A stretch of 64,000 nt of DNA from Bostrychus sinensis (GCA_020698575.1 CM036245.1:36571148-36635147), one strand, 5' to 3'. Positions 9,921 through 21,248 are shown, counted from the stretch's first letter. Notes: a model not told the origin generated them from the letters alone. A program made the numbers and translations.

Positions 9921-11817
9921 AAACTATGTAATAACCAAAGACCAATTAGGCAATCTCAATCAAACTTGTTGTGCAGGTAGAGCTTCGGGGAGAGCTACAA
10001 AATGCATTGGACTTTTTGTTGTAGGTTCTATGCCAGCGAAATGAGCAAATTTTTTTTATTGTCATCTTGAGCTTTTCAGGCAAGATAAAGTGATTTTGGA
10101 TGTTTCTGGTGAACTGCAGTGTAAGAGCCCAAACTGCTAAGAATGTTGGGGAAGCAGGGGTTCTTCAGTCACATGGTTGCACGGACGTGTGCCTGACCAA
10201 AAATCGGTCGACCTTCTACACTGCTATGAAGCCCATTCATGTGTGTGTATCAGCTCAATGCAAGAGCACAACAGCGTGCCAACCTGCTGGGCACAGGTCT
10301 GCCACCCTAGTCAAGACTTAGTTAAAAAATTAAAATTAAAATAATAAAAAATAAAATCAAAAATAAAATTGGCGCCTCCATTCAAAGAGTGTGTAAGGTT
10401 TTTTTTAGATAACGCGGTAGTTATGGGGCTTGCGAAATTTGAAAATACCTACTAGCAGGCACTCTTCAGATTTTAGTAGCCCGTAGTGAAATTAAATAGC
10501 CCAAATAAATAATTTGTTAATATGATACGCCTACTTTAGTAGACTTAAATACACTGGCCTACACTAATTTAAAGGTGGGTTTTTAAAACTATGATAACAC
10601 AATACTGAACTGCCTGAATAACACCAACATGGGATAGGCTACTTTTTTTTGTATGTTGTATGTATGTTTATATGAGGCTTTAGAAATGGGGTATTTTGCA
10701 GCATATTTATATTTTATAAATGGCCATCTGACCAACTTGAAAAGGCAACAGGACTCCTGTCTTGTAAATTCATATGGTCAGATATAAACATACTTAATAC
10801 ATTGCTAAATTCAACAAATTTACAAACATGGGCTAAAGATGAATATTTTCAGTACCAGCTCTGTCTCTGTGCTCAGGAGCTCACTCCTACATCTTCAGCT
10901 GCTGCTGGTTAACTTGGTTAATGCTGAAATGGTTTACAGTGAGGAGTTATTGGGTGTTTGGTTGTCTCCAAATTTCCATTGTTATACTGTAGACCACATC
11001 TGTCAGCTGCTGACAGACGTTTCTGATGATTATGTTCATTTCGTCACACAAATAACAACAACCTGATCAGAGCAGCAGCACCTCCCGCCACGCTACAGAG
11101 TGGTCCCCACTTTTCTCTCTCTGTCCTGACTCTCCTCCTGTCTCTGTCCTGAGTTCTCTTACTGCTCTTGCTGACGTCCAAACCCGCTGCACGATCAGAT
11201 TTTGACACATTTCTCTGTCTCTTGCCCGCTCTATTGTCAGCCACTTTTACTTTTGAGCCCACCAAAAATAGTTTTGTCATTATAATGAGAAAGTTTTTGA
11301 AAGATTAGCATCTCATCAACCCCTCCACACAGGGGTTAAACCAATTTCTCGCAGAAGATCTGGCCTGCATGAGTGATTGAGAGGTCAGGTCTGTGAGAGT
11401 GGACAGGGGCGGGGCTGAGAGGAGAAGTGCCACGCCTCACAGGAGAGGGAGACGGTGCTGTCTCATCCCAACTCCACACACAGCCCAGAGACCGCATTGC
11501 ACCGCGAACATAAACTCAACGTATTCCGCGTCTTTTACAGATGTAATAAATATTTCTTTACAGTTTGGATGATAGCCCATGGAGCAGAGGCTGTCAAATT
11601 TCGATAGCCCATGTGTAAAGGGGTCTGTTGTCCCAGGCCTCAGGGTCAGAGAGGCCTAGAGATGGTCCCTCTTCTTATATATTCTATTATAATGAGCCCA
11701 TGTGAAGCGTTCTTGCCCTTGGCCCCAGCAAGCCTGTCAGCGGGACCGCTTCCAAGCAAGGAGCTGAGATATTGATCCTTGGGCCGGCCATCACATAAAT
11801 AGATAGAGAGATAGATA
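9921..11817. other. unassigned, with a possible inverted-repeat-bounded element
   Basis: A 'ggggcttgcgaaatttga' (about 10427-10444) is matched in inverse by 'tcaaatttcgatagccc' (about 11593-11610), suggesting an old element of about 1.2 kb. The open frames inside (10839-11066, 11044-11280) show no domain. The left part up to 10.4 kb may belong to the hAT-like end at 9840. No host gene is seen. Confidence 0.35.
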
Positions 11818-11858
11818 CACTGTATTTCTAAAAGCATTCACTCACCCACCCAAATAAC

Positions 11859-12130
11859 TGAATTGGGATTATGGTGTGGGGTTGTTTTTCAGGAGCTGGG
11901 CTTGGCTCCTTAGTTCCAGTGAAAGGAACTCTGAATGCTTCAGCAGACCAAGAGATTTTGGACAATTCCATGCTCCCAACTTTGTGGAAACAGTTTGGCG
12001 ATGGCCAACTCCTGTTCCAACATGACTGCACCAGTGCACAAAGCACGGTCCATAAGGACATGGATGAGTGAGTTTGTTGTGGAAGAAGTTGACTGACCTC
12101 AATCTGATAGAACACCTTTGGGATGAATTT
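11859..12130 (+). pseudogene. Tc1-like transposase remnant (middle and C-terminal part)
   Basis: The family's transposase cuts and pastes its element through a DDE/D catalytic triad. Here the first frame gives MVWGCFSGAGLGSLVPVKG and later LLFQHDCTSAQ, where the D matches the second catalytic aspartate of Tc1-type proteins. After a stop and a frameshift, a second frame at 12095 gives DLNLIEHLWDE, which carries the third catalytic position (the E in the usual NPIEHLWDE). The N-terminal DNA-binding half is missing: the terminal repeat is followed almost directly by this segment, so an internal deletion has occurred. The C-terminal coding part continues beyond the LINE-B insertion at about 13134. 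It cannot make a working enzyme. Confidence 0.75.
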
Positions 12131-13133
12131 TCATTTTTTTTTTTTTTTTCATTTTATTTATTTAAATGCAGGGACAGTGTACAATAAACATTAACCTTTA
12201 CAGGAGAGATGCATTGTGCCAGGTTATAGCTCAAGTGCTAATTTCCACCTGTAGTCCCTGGGCAGGTTGATGGTAAAAACATAAAAAGACAAAGTACATA
12301 TATACACATACACAACCATTCTCACAGTATAAAATTCATCTATTAAAAAATATAAGATTTAAGATTAGTCCATATTATGTGAGCAGGTTTGGTTTGTGAG
12401 AAGCCATTTTTTTGTCATGCGTGAAAATGTGCAATAGTTTGTTGATGCGATCGACTCAGTTGGCAACATGTTCCACTGACGAGTTGCCACACAAGAAAAA
12501 GCAGAATTCCCAAATGTTGTCCTGCGCTTAGGGATCCTACACTCACTGTGGATCGTGTAGCCCGAGATGTCCTTTCAGAACTCAAAGATATACAATTTTT
12601 GAGTGGTGGAGCAGCAGCACCTTGGATAAGTTTATACAGCAGACAAACATTAGAAAGCATGATCATATTGTCAAAGCTCAAGATGTTATGCTTAGCAAGA
12701 ATGCTACAGTGATGATATAGGCAGCTTTTCTTGTCATGTATGTTAAGAGCACTTTTATATAAAGATTCAAGTGGTCAAAGGGAGGATTTATAAGCCTGTG
12801 CCCAACTTGTAATACAGTAAAGAAAATGTGGAACTATCATTGCATTTAGATATATACTAGATGCCTCAACTGGTAGTGAATTTAATTTTTCAAATTGAAT
12901 TTCAAGGTATTTGTCACCTTTTTGACATGTTTTTTGAAAGATAAATTGGGTTCAAGAATAACCCCCAGATACTTTAATTCATTAACATTTGTAATTCTTT
13001 GACCTTCTAATAATATTTCAGGGCATTTTGGAATTTTAAGCCGATTTGTGAAAAACATGGAAACAGTCTTGTCCAGATTTAAAGTCAGACTAGAGTGTTT
13101 CAGCCATTTTGAAATGTTTTTCATTTCATCACT
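12131..13133 (-). pseudogene. LINE-B copy (RT C-terminal half plus 3' UTR), inserted in the Tc1-like element
   Basis: This is a 5'-truncated non-LTR retrotransposon on the minus strand. The translation from about 13133 down gives SDEMKNISKWLKHSSLTLN, then LDKTVSMFF and KYLGVILEPNLSFKKHVKK, the blocks that follow the catalytic YADD motif in reverse transcriptases. A second frame at 12415-12681 gives FDNMIMLSNVCLLYKLIQG then AAAPPLKN, the C-terminal end. The 3' UTR holds 'ctacaggtggaaattagc' and runs into an A-rich tail near 12131. The same UTR occurs at 18.5 kb and 19.6 kb. The open frame at 12882-13172 is a chimera: its first residues (LDEKAWLAVFA) are antisense transposon sequence. I leave the clade unassigned; the Jockey superfamily seems likely. 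Confidence 0.85.
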
Positions 13134-13329
13134 TAGAGCGAAGACTGCGAGCCAGGCCTTCTCATCCAACATCAGTGTCTGACTTGGTTGAGAACATCAG
13201 ACACGTTGATGTCTGATGTAGAAAGAAGCAAAGGGTGGGCATAGTAAACCCCATAGATTAAGAATGGGATGTCACTTAATTTCATATGCATGTAAAGGCA
13301 GGTGAGCTAATACTTTTGGAAATATAGTG

Positions 13330-14249
13330 TACCTTCCACCTACCACAATAAATAGAGGTTACTAGCGATAGTAAAAAAGTGCACATTAACAACAGCTGTT
13401 AGCAACAGGAACAAACAATCTCCTGAACCTCTCCATCCCACAGCACAGGGAGCGAAGCCTGTCATGGCAGCTGCTTCTTGGAGCTGCTGCAGTTTTGTCA
13501 AGAGGATGCCTGCTGTTGTTAAAGCAGGTCTGCATCATAATCCCCATCCTCATCTCAACAATGGCCCCCACAGAGTCCACTCTCCTATAGAGACACGCTT
13601 CCTGATCAACTTGTCAAGCCAAAAATCAGCAGTATACATAGTTGCTTAGGCTCCAGTACATGCAATCCTTAACAGGAATAAATTAAAGAAGATGAATGAA
13701 TGATCTTGTAATGATAATACATTTGGAATATAATAGCCAGCCTCATTTAAGTGCATTAGTCAGAATAATTCTCGCTGTAGGTGAAGTGAAAGTTACCAGA
13801 TAGACAAAAATAAGTCTATTTTTAGCACAAATTGAATTCCTTACACCTGATTTTATTCATGTGCAGGTTTACAAGCCTCTATGGATTCCTCCTCTTCAGC
13901 ACACTGTGTACTGTGTATGGATTTGCAGTTGGAGGGAGCAGTGGTGGAGGAGGCAGAGGTCTCAGTCCAGTGCACTGTAATTATCGGTGAGCTGGGCAAA
14001 CGGGAGGCAGGAAGGCTGTCCGGGTCTGTGGGAGGACTGGCTCCATATGGAAGAGGGGCTCAGTGTACATTCAGAGCCACGATAGATCCAAGTTTGTCAG
14101 TTGCACAACACAAATCACCTGGGAACCTAACCTACAGTATCTTTGGTTTGCTAACAAAAATGTGACTTAAAACCACAAACATTTACTATTTCTCTGTTTG
14201 TTCATCTCATCACTCACAGGGTCAACTGTAGCTGACACTTTTCTAAAAC
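13330..14249. other. unassigned sequence
   Basis: Open frames at 13386-13649 (both strands) and 13881-14165 have no recognisable domain and no codon evidence that I can judge. No repeat family is recognised. Confidence 0.45.
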
Positions 14250-14760
14250 ATATTTAAGTAAATGTTTGGAAAAAAAAAAAAAGTATGTAGTAAAAAAAAT
14301 TCTAATTGAGTAAAATTATTTTGGTATCAGTGATAAAGTGAGTAGAACGCTCATCTCACAGCCAGGGCAATGACTCAGTGGTATCAGTAGCAGTATTAGC
14401 GGCAGTAGTAATGTAGTAGTTAAAGTAGCAGTACTTATAGAAGCAGTAGCAATTGTTGTGGTAGTAGCCCATATTCTTTGCAGTCACAACTTTCTATTAA
14501 GTAAACTCTAATTTTACTCAAGGAATCATTTTGTTGAGTACTTGTCATTTTTGTTTTTAAGGAATTGTGCTTTTACTTTAGTACAAATTTTGGCTACTAG
14601 TACATCAAGAATGCTCATTTAATTTACGCTTTCTAAAACATACTTAAATTTGAGTAGACATTTGAGTCAAAATTTACTTTTAAGGTTTTTTTTTTAATCA
14701 CCCCAAAGGGTGTTGGATCAGAAGTAACAGTCACAGTAGTAGTAGCATTAGTAGCTGTAA
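14250..14760. repeat. decayed fish repeat with AGTA-rich and ACTCAA-type motifs
   Basis: Contains 'ttttactcaaggaatcattt', 'ttgagtacttgtcatttttg' and 'actttagtacaaattttggc', typical of a dispersed fish element, plus degenerate GTA trinucleotides at 14375-14465 and 14730-14760. A second poor copy lies at about 15400-15510. Confidence 0.5.
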
Positions 14761-14929
14761 TAAGGTCAATGTGTTAACTTAGATGTAGGAGCAAGGTCAC
14801 ACCTCAACTACATTTCAACTTCACATTCCTTAACCACTACTCTCATTCTCCCTGTAATCCTTTTTAACCGTACCAAATTGATCCAACACTGCTGGTCATT
14901 GTTCTTTTGACTCCACCCTCCCTTTGCCC

Positions 14930-15300
14930 CACAGTGAGTCTCAACTCACCCAGCCATCCTCTCCAGCAGGCCATCTCTCTGCATCCAGTATCCCTCTCCC
15001 TGTATCCCTCATCCCTATCCCCACATCCCTCTTCTTACATTCCTCTCCCTGCATCCCTCATACCTCTTTTTACATCCATCTTCCTGCATCCCTCATCACT
15101 CTCCCTACACCCTCTCCCTCTCCTTACAACACTGCATCCTTCTCTCTACATCCTTCTCCCTGCATCTCTAATGATTTCCTCACATCCCTCTCCTAACAGC
15201 CCTCATCCCTCTCCAATATATCCCTCTTCCCAAATCCCTTTCCCTGCATTTAACATCCTGCATTCAGCAACCTCCATCCCTCATCATCTCTTCATCTTAT
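14930..15300. repeat. pyrimidine-rich degenerate minisatellite
   Basis: Imperfect repeats of 'ctccctgcatccctcat' type. The long Ser/Pro/Leu-rich open frames (14907-15365 and 14924-15196) are products of this repeat, not genes. Confidence 0.8.
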
Positions 15301-16364
15301 CCAGTCCATCCTCCAATAATAAATATTTAAAATCTACTCCATTATTGTGGCATGCTTCTTGCTGATGAAGTAGCAGCAGAATAGTAGTAGTATTAGTAGT
15401 AGTATTTTAGAAGTCATTTGTAAACTTCACTTTTGCACAAGTTATCAATTTGTTAAGTCCTTCTCTTTGCACAATATTATTTTGAACTGTCCTTTGACTT
15501 AAGTACAGATTTTGTTTACTTCTGCCACTTCTGCCATCACATCTCTCTTTAATTATTTCTGCTGTTTTGGTGGCAGCACATTGAGCAGTTCCTTTTATAG
15601 ATTCCCCAGTCAATAAATCAGTTAAAACACTGTCAAAGTCACCTATATTATTTTCCACTCTCACCTCATTTCTGGGAAAGTGCAGCGGTCTCGTGACACT
15701 TGGCTTTTGTTCCAACCTGTCCCGTTCAATTATCCTCCATCTGGTCATCATCTCTGCCTCTGTGCTGACGAAGAGTTCACTTTGACCGCACTTCAAAGAT
15801 CTCTTCCAACAGTGGAGTCTCCCCTATAGCGCCGCGCCGGCTCAGAGGACGCCCTGCACGCTGACTGCCAATTAGGACTTCCAACTGCAGAAAAATAGAT
15901 GTTTCAAAGCGTCATGGAGAAGAAAGTGCAGTTTTATGAAGGGCACTAAAAACATTTGATGCCGCTGGACTGTAATGGACTGTGTTTTTTTTTTTTTTTT
16001 TTTTGCCTTTAGCGCTGCATCTTGTGAAGGACAGAGTATGGTTTTAAAGGGGGTTCTAACCTGTGAGCTGTCAGATGGTAGAAGCTTGAGTGCCATTTGA
16101 TGATACTTCTAATAAACTCACGCAGAGAGCCCTTCAGTCCATGTCCCCAGAGAGGCTGCAGAAGGTAAACAGATGGAAGGGGCTGCAGTTGTAGAATACA
16201 GACTTAAGGATGTCTGGACACCTCTGGAGATGCACTAAGTCATATTTTATTATCTATACAATCAATTTACAGAAGTAAAACGGCTTTACTTCAGAAGCTT
16301 TCCGTCATAAAATAGATCACACTATGGTGGCTCTGAAGGGTAAGTCACACCAATAAATACGAAA
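15301..16364. other. unassigned sequence
   Basis: Includes the second AGTA-type fragment (15400-15510), a poly-T run (about 15985-16004) and open frames at 15407-15796 and 15872-16096 with no recognised domain. Confidence 0.45.
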
Positions 16365-16524
16365 ACACGTGCACAAATTTAGGAACATGCCCACAAATAC
16401 AAAAACATGCACACAAATTTGAAAACATGCACACAAATTTGAAAACATGAGCACAAATACAAAAAATACAGACAAAATACAAAAACATGCACACAAATTG
16501 GAAAGACGCACGCAAACTCTAAAA
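16365..16524. repeat. 20-bp tandem repeat, about 8 copies
   Basis: Units follow 'acatgcacacaaatttgaaa' with substitutions. The minus-strand open frames rich in 'CVHVF' are readings of this array. Confidence 0.9.
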
Positions 16525-16631
16525 CACTACAGCAAATGAGATTACGGAAAATAATGAAATAGTGACGATGAACCATGTACTGGACCAAACAGCTGATCTT
16601 AGGTTGTTGGGCAAAAGAATATGGTCTAAAT

Positions 16632-17121
16632 CAGTGTTTCCCAAGCAGGGGTACAAGGACCGCTAGGAGCATACGAGCCCTTTGTATGGGTTACATGAGA
16701 TTATATGATAATTTATATAATCCAAAGAAAATATTTGCTATATTATATATTAACTTATTATAGTGAAAAAGAGGTGAAATTGTTAAAGAATATATTTTGA
16801 ATATTATATTTAGTTTAATTGCTTGTTTCAAAAGGGAGTTATTATTTATTTTCTTTTTTTTTTTTTTTACATAAAATGTACAGTAAAATAAGTAGCTATA
16901 TTTAGAGTTTATGTTGTTTTATTTATTTCTTTGAGTTTCTTTTTCTTTTCTTTTTTTACTTTTATTAACATGGGCAGACATTTAAATTATTTTCATGTAA
17001 TAATCAGTTCTCATACATTCAACACTTTCTGATGAAATATTAACATGTATGAGTGAGGGGGTACTCATGGTATGAGAAAATGCCCAGGGGGTACACAGGA
17101 CAAAAATGTTGGGAACCACCG
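16632..17121 (+). mobile_element. hAT-like non-autonomous element (hAT-b) with perfect 8-bp TSD
   Basis: Ends are 'cagtgtttcccaagcagggg' and 'atgttgggaaccaccg'. The 8-bp sequence gtctaaat occurs directly on both sides (16624-16631 and 17122-17129), the duplication length of hAT elements. There is no transposase frame in its 490 bp. Related fragments are at 51433-51790 and 57640-57930. Confidence 0.9.
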
Positions 17122-17718
17122 GTCTAAATCAAAGTCTGGATACCACAGGACCTCGCCTTCTATGAACTCCCTGAAGCTCTACCTCACCCCCCACTCACCT
17201 GTGTGGATGAAGCCTTCCTCACCTGCAGCGTCCTCACAGACCTCAACTCTATTTGCACATGATTTTTTCACATTTACAATATTGTCTTACCTGTTGGTCC
17301 CAAGCTGTTAAAGCATTACGAAAGAAGATGGAAACACTTTTTAAACATTCTTTAAAAGTCTTTGACAAAAGATCATTGAATTACCATCATTGTAATATAT
17401 TAAATAGATACAAGTTGCTAAATTTTGATCATATGATTTATTATTCTGAAATGCGTCTGCTGTTTAAAATTTTGCATAACACTGCTGCCCCTCCATTAAG
17501 AGAGTTTTTTCAGTTGCGCTCGGATCAAATGACTAGAACTTCCCGTTCATCTGTAAATTCCCATCTGACCATCCCCCTTAAACATAGCACAATGGGACAA
17601 TCCTCTTTCTCATTTACTGCAGTAAAAAATGGAACTCACAACCGGTTGAGCTTAAAACATGTCCCAACTACCACACTTTCTCCCACAGGTTAAAGCAATG
17701 GCTATTGAGCAAACAGAC

Positions 17719-17766
17719 ATGTCAACATTAATGTCAACATTAATGTCAACATTAATGTCAACATTA
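17719..17766. repeat. 12-bp tandem repeat, four copies
   Basis: Four consecutive copies of atgtcaacatta in the LINE-B 3' region. Confidence 0.95.
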
Positions 17767-18076
17767 ACATCTATTAAATAAGGATGTGGCTGGATTTTGG
17801 GATTATATTGTTAGATTCCTGAGGAATTGTATAGTTTGATTATTTAATCAACAGTAAATGTTGGTGGAGTGGTGTTTGTGTGGTCTTAAGTGGGGACAAA
17901 CATTTATGATAATGGTAATTTAATTTTTTGCTGATACAGTGTTTATTGTATATAGTTTTTATCTGCGAATGATGTTAATGAAATAATACGTGAAATTTTA
18001 TAGTAGGGTTTGATTGATGATGAACTGATTTTTTATTTTTTTTTGGGAAATAATGATAACGAATTACTATTTATGT

Positions 18077-18389
18077 CAGGTGTGTCCAAACTTTTTTCCT
18101 TGAGGGCCACATACTAAAAAATATATGTGCAGGAGGGCCACTCAGTCAAGGCGTCATATTTTGCATCACCACAGAAGATGTTGCTTTTTTTTTTGGCGCC
18201 ACCAACCACTAATTTCCATTTTTTCTTTCTTAATGCCCGGTATATCTCACACAAATGAAGTTTTTTACCTGCTTTTCAAACCTTGCAGTAAACAGTGCTA
18301 CCTGTGGCAATTTGGACCAATTGTGAATGAAGGGCCAATTAAAAAGTAGTCTGCGGGCCGCATTTGGCCCCATAGTTTGGACACCTCTG
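18077..18389 (+). mobile_element. hAT-like non-autonomous element (hAT-a), perfect 8-bp TSD
   Basis: Starts 'caggtgtgtccaaacttttt' and ends 'agtttggacacctctg'. It is flanked directly by atttatgt at 18069-18076 and 18390-18397. The 313-bp element holds no transposase. It is inserted in the LINE-B 3' UTR, so it is younger than that copy. Confidence 0.93.
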
Positions 18390-18639
18390 ATTTATGTAGT
18401 TTTAATAAGATTCAATACAGTTTATCTTTGTGTAAATTTTTATTGTTATTTATGTGTATTGATGAAATGATAATTGCATATGTTTAAGGACTACAGATGG
18501 AAATTAGCCATGTGGCTATAATCTGGTGCAGACATTTTTGCCTTCGCATTATGTTTAACTGTACATTGTCCTTCAAATAAATGAATAAATAAATAAAAAA
18601 TAAATAAATGTACTATATCCCTCAGTCCTGGACCCATCT

Positions 18640-19142
18640 ACATTAGAGTTTAGATCGGGCCCAAAAAATCCAGCCCAACCCGAACCAAGTCCATTTACAT
18701 TCTATCCAAATCCAACCTGGACCTGAACCATCCCGAGTAATTATGGGCCCAACACACAATCCCGAGTTGTTTGATTAAGAGTATGTGATGCCTGCTGTAG
18801 TTAAATACATGTGTTAACCGTCCCTGCTTTCATCTCTTAACCAGCCATAGTTTTCTCCAGGACAGAAGGCGTTAACTCTCCTCGCTCCCTTCACTCTTGT
18901 TTACTGAAGCAGCGCGGCACACAGCAGAACTCTCCGCCACTGAAGAGTTTGGGGCTTTCCTGTACTGTTCTTTAATATGGCTCTAAATTTTGAGCCTGAA
19001 GCAACTAAGCCCTCTCACCACCTTTTTGAACTCAGGTAAATTTATCTGCTCAGGCTCGTTCATAAACAGCGCTCATTGGCCACACGCTTTTATTCACACA
19101 AGCACTCGCTCTCCTGTTGATGGGAAGAGCGCATGGCTCAGT
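18640..19142 (+). mobile_element. R1 element, nested in LINE-A
   Basis: Begins 'cattagagtttagatcgggc' followed by 'ccaaaaaatccagcccaac'. Other copies on the minus strand are at 49125-49482 (body and end) and 42425-42546 (end only). It replaces a point in LINE-A between 'cctggacccatct' and 'cagtctgtcctggg'. Flanking 8-mers are similar but not identical, so the superfamily is open. No coding capacity is seen. Confidence 0.65.
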
Positions 19143-19249
19143 GTCTGCAGTCTGTCCTGGGAGATGATCTCTCCTTCATATGGTTCTCCCTGAGGTTGCT
19201 CTTTTTCCCATTGCTGTTTTGTTTTCCTACCAAGATGGAAGGCCTAAGG

Positions 19250-19445
19250 CAGGCCTATTCAACAAGTGGCCCGCAGGCTCATCTACCACCAAATAATAGA
19301 TCAATAATTTAAAAGCGGCAAAACTACATATAGCAATTTGCAACACTTGGCAGCACTAGTACAGCAGTACAGGGGAAAGTTCAGCCAACAGCCCAGTAGC
19401 CTTCTGAAAATTTGGCTCATAGGAAAATATAATATAATAGCCCTG
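19250..19445 (+). mobile_element. short hAT-like element, 8-bp TSD with one mismatch
   Basis: Ends are 'caggcctattcaacaagtgg' and 'aatataatagccctg'. Flanking 8-mers are gcctaagg (19242-19249) and gtctaagg (19446-19453). LINE-A copies elsewhere have a single 'gtctaagg' at this point, which supports duplication on insertion. Confidence 0.8.
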
Positions 19446-19572
19446 GTCTAAGGACAGGGGATGTATTTATGTTTATTCCTGTATAGCCCTATGAGGTAGT
19501 TGTTGCAATATTAAGCTATATAAACTGAATTGAATTATTTTTTGTGTAGTGTGAAAGTGTGTTTTGTCATAG

Positions 19573-19583
19573 TTTGTTCTTTT

Positions 19584-19622
<39 letters not shown>

Positions 19623-19920
19623 TTACAAGGCCAGTGCATATTAACCAACAGTACTGTAAAATATGCCAGAGTTAGCCAAGAGGCTAGTTTTCATCTGTAG
19701 TTCTTGGCCAGATGTACAGGGGGCATTCTAGGAAACAATAAAACATTTAAGCATATAACAATAGAATTACAAACACCAGATTAGCTGGACTAAATAACAG
19801 GAGCAGAAATACAATCAAGATAGTAAAATACACTAGTTAGAGATTAGTTAGAGTTTTTTTTTAAACTAAATCTAGGAAGTGGCACATGTTAAAACACACA
19901 AAAAAAAGAACAAACATAAC
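19573..19920 (-). mobile_element. LINE-B 3' end, minus strand
   Basis: An (ATTT)n tract (about 19585-19625) is followed by 'gccagtgcatattaaccaac' and 'ttttcatctgtagttcttgg'. These are the reverse complement of the LINE-B 3' UTR seen at 18.5 kb and parallel to that at 12.2 kb. No coding part remains. Confidence 0.7.
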
Positions 19921-20577
19921 TGTGGAAACGAAAACAAATCTCAGAATTAAAAAAAAAAAAAATTGATTCAGCAGTGATTTAAATGTGCACAGCTTAAACA
20001 GTGCATTAGATGTTTGCATTAATGCTACATTAATAACAGTATGTCTCCAGAGTATCTAATCTCAGTCTAATTGTGTTAAGTTATATTTGTTCTTTTAAAC
20101 AGTAAAACTATGTGACATTTCACGCTCCCTTTGTCATGGCAACAGTAATAATAGCTTCAATTAACGTCCAATAGAGCAGATTTGAGGTAACCAGGAAACC
20201 AACAGTGAGCTAACCAAAGATTTTCACTAAAACAGATGGATCGCACTAATGTTTAGATTGTGTCCCAAGGCTGGCCCATTACCCGAAGAGGCCAGACTGG
20301 ACATGGCTCCTCTTTGATTGACAGGTGGTCTCATGTTCAGGTTATTCAGATGCCCATTTTCCAGTGACCCTCAAAAGAATTTCTGCAAAATCAGATTAGG
20401 ACACAGGAGAAATGTTACACCTTTCCTTGTATGTTAATGAAATCAAGTGAGAGATGAGAGTAATGTATGGAGGAAGAGCACTTAGAAAACATTGCAAAAT
20501 GCCATAGTAAAATAATACAGAATAGCCAAACCAAACTTTTTACAATAAGTATCACCAGATCAGCACTTGCAAGTACT
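19921..20577. other. unassigned sequence
   Basis: No gene or recognised repeat, apart from short A-rich runs. Confidence 0.5.
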
Positions 20578-20870
20578 GTCTAAACCAAGGGATAAAGTAA
20601 CTATTAACCTAGACAATACAAGACCAAAAAAAGGACTAAACTGTGCCTAAACCAGCGCTAAACCAGGTCAAAGGTCTAAACCATAACTAAGCCAGGACTA
20701 AACAGTGCCCGAATTGAGTAAACCAGGTCTAAACTACCTAAATATCTAAAGCAGGGCTAACCTTGTCTAAAAGAGGCCAAATGATAAACCAGGACTAAAC
20801 CAATCTAAAAGAGGTCAAATGTCTAAACGGGAACTACTACACCAAGTCTCAAGCAGGGCTAAAACAAAAG
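20578..20870. repeat. degenerate CTAAACCA-type minisatellite
   Basis: Many imperfect repeats of 'ctaaaccaggactaaac' and 'ggtctaaac' with irregular spacing. No coding frame persists. Confidence 0.85.
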
Positions 20871-20939
20871 ACTCTTGAGTACTACTACAAGATGCTTGTA
20901 TACCACTAGCGGTACCTATACCACAGTTTGAGAACCACT
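20866..20939. mobile_element. solo hAT-like right end
   Basis: Ends 'accacagtttgagaaccactg', preceded by 'ataccactagcggtacc'. This is the right end of a common fish hAT-like family. No left partner was found. Confidence 0.6.
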
Positions 20940-21070
20940 GAAAATAACTATTGCTCTGTAAAAAGTGGGTCTATAGGTTGTTTATACTCATCTGTGTTGA
21001 GGATCTAATTGGTCTTGTTCAAATTCAAATTAAGCTTTGTCAAATCAACTGAGCTGACTGAATTAAAGTT

Positions 21071-21248
21071 ATCAAAGGTTTGCATGCACGCTAAATGAAA
21101 AAGACGTGCTAAAAATGGAGCAAACCCAGGTGCAGCTGAGATTTGCATCTCTCACAGGAGCAAATTCAGCGTGGCGCAGATTTTGCTCCTGTGATTCAAT
21201 GAATATGTAAAACAAGGCGTTCTTGCCAAAACGCGCAAAATTCAAGGC
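21071..21248 (+). mobile_element. R2 element fragment (left part)
   Basis: 'ggagcaaacccaggtgcagc' and 'ttttgctcctgtgattcaat' align along about 180 bases with the left part of the complete copy at 39243-40399. Similarity stops at about 21248, where GC-rich sequence begins. Confidence 0.75.

Larger units (their letters stand above)
11818..13329 (+). mobile_element. Tc1-like transposon split by LINE-B
   Basis: The left end 'cactgtatttctaaaagcat' and the right end 'aatacttttggaaatatagtg' are inverted repeats. TA dinucleotides flank both (11816-11817 and 13330-13331), as Tc1/mariner elements require. A LINE-B copy (about 12131-13133) interrupts it. After the LINE, transposase-coding sequence resumes with 'agactgcgagccaggccttc', and the non-coding tail follows with 'attaagaatgggatgtcac'. 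It is inactive. Confidence 0.85.
17241..18602 (+). pseudogene. LINE-B copy (RT C-terminal end plus 3' UTR), nested in LINE-A
   Basis: The open frame 17253-17693 encodes about 145 residues of the C-terminal end of a non-LTR retrotransposon protein. It has LQYCLTCWSQAVKALRKK, then YHHCNILNRYKLLNFDHM, and LLFKILHNTAAPPLRE. These match the LINE-B copy at 12.4-12.7 kb and the end region of fish LINE reverse transcriptases, beyond the catalytic core, so no active site is present. A 12-base repeat ('atgtcaacatta', four copies, 17719-17766) follows the stop. The 3' UTR ('ggactacagatggaaattag' at about 18487) ends in an (AAAT)n tail near 18600. A hAT-a element interrupts the UTR at 18077-18389. The copy is heavily 5'-truncated and dead. 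Confidence 0.85.
17130..19545 (+). mobile_element. LINE-A copy broken into four pieces by later insertions
   Basis: Pieces at 17130-17240, 18603-18639, 19143-19249 and 19446-19545 join in order when compared with the LINE-A copies at 2.5 and 43.5 kb. For example, '...cctcaactctat' is followed after a gap by 'tactatatccctcagtcctg', and later by 'ctccttcatatggttctccc' and 'tatataaactgaattgaatt'. The gaps hold LINE-B (with a hAT-a inside), an R1 element and a small hAT-like element. Confidence 0.8.

Noticed and set aside
12882..13172. 96-codon frame as a novel protein
   Set aside because: It crosses the junction of LINE-B and antisense Tc1-like sequence.
14907..15365. 152-codon Ser/Pro/Leu-rich open frame
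   Set aside because: It is a reading of a pyrimidine-rich minisatellite; a second frame is equally open over the same bases.
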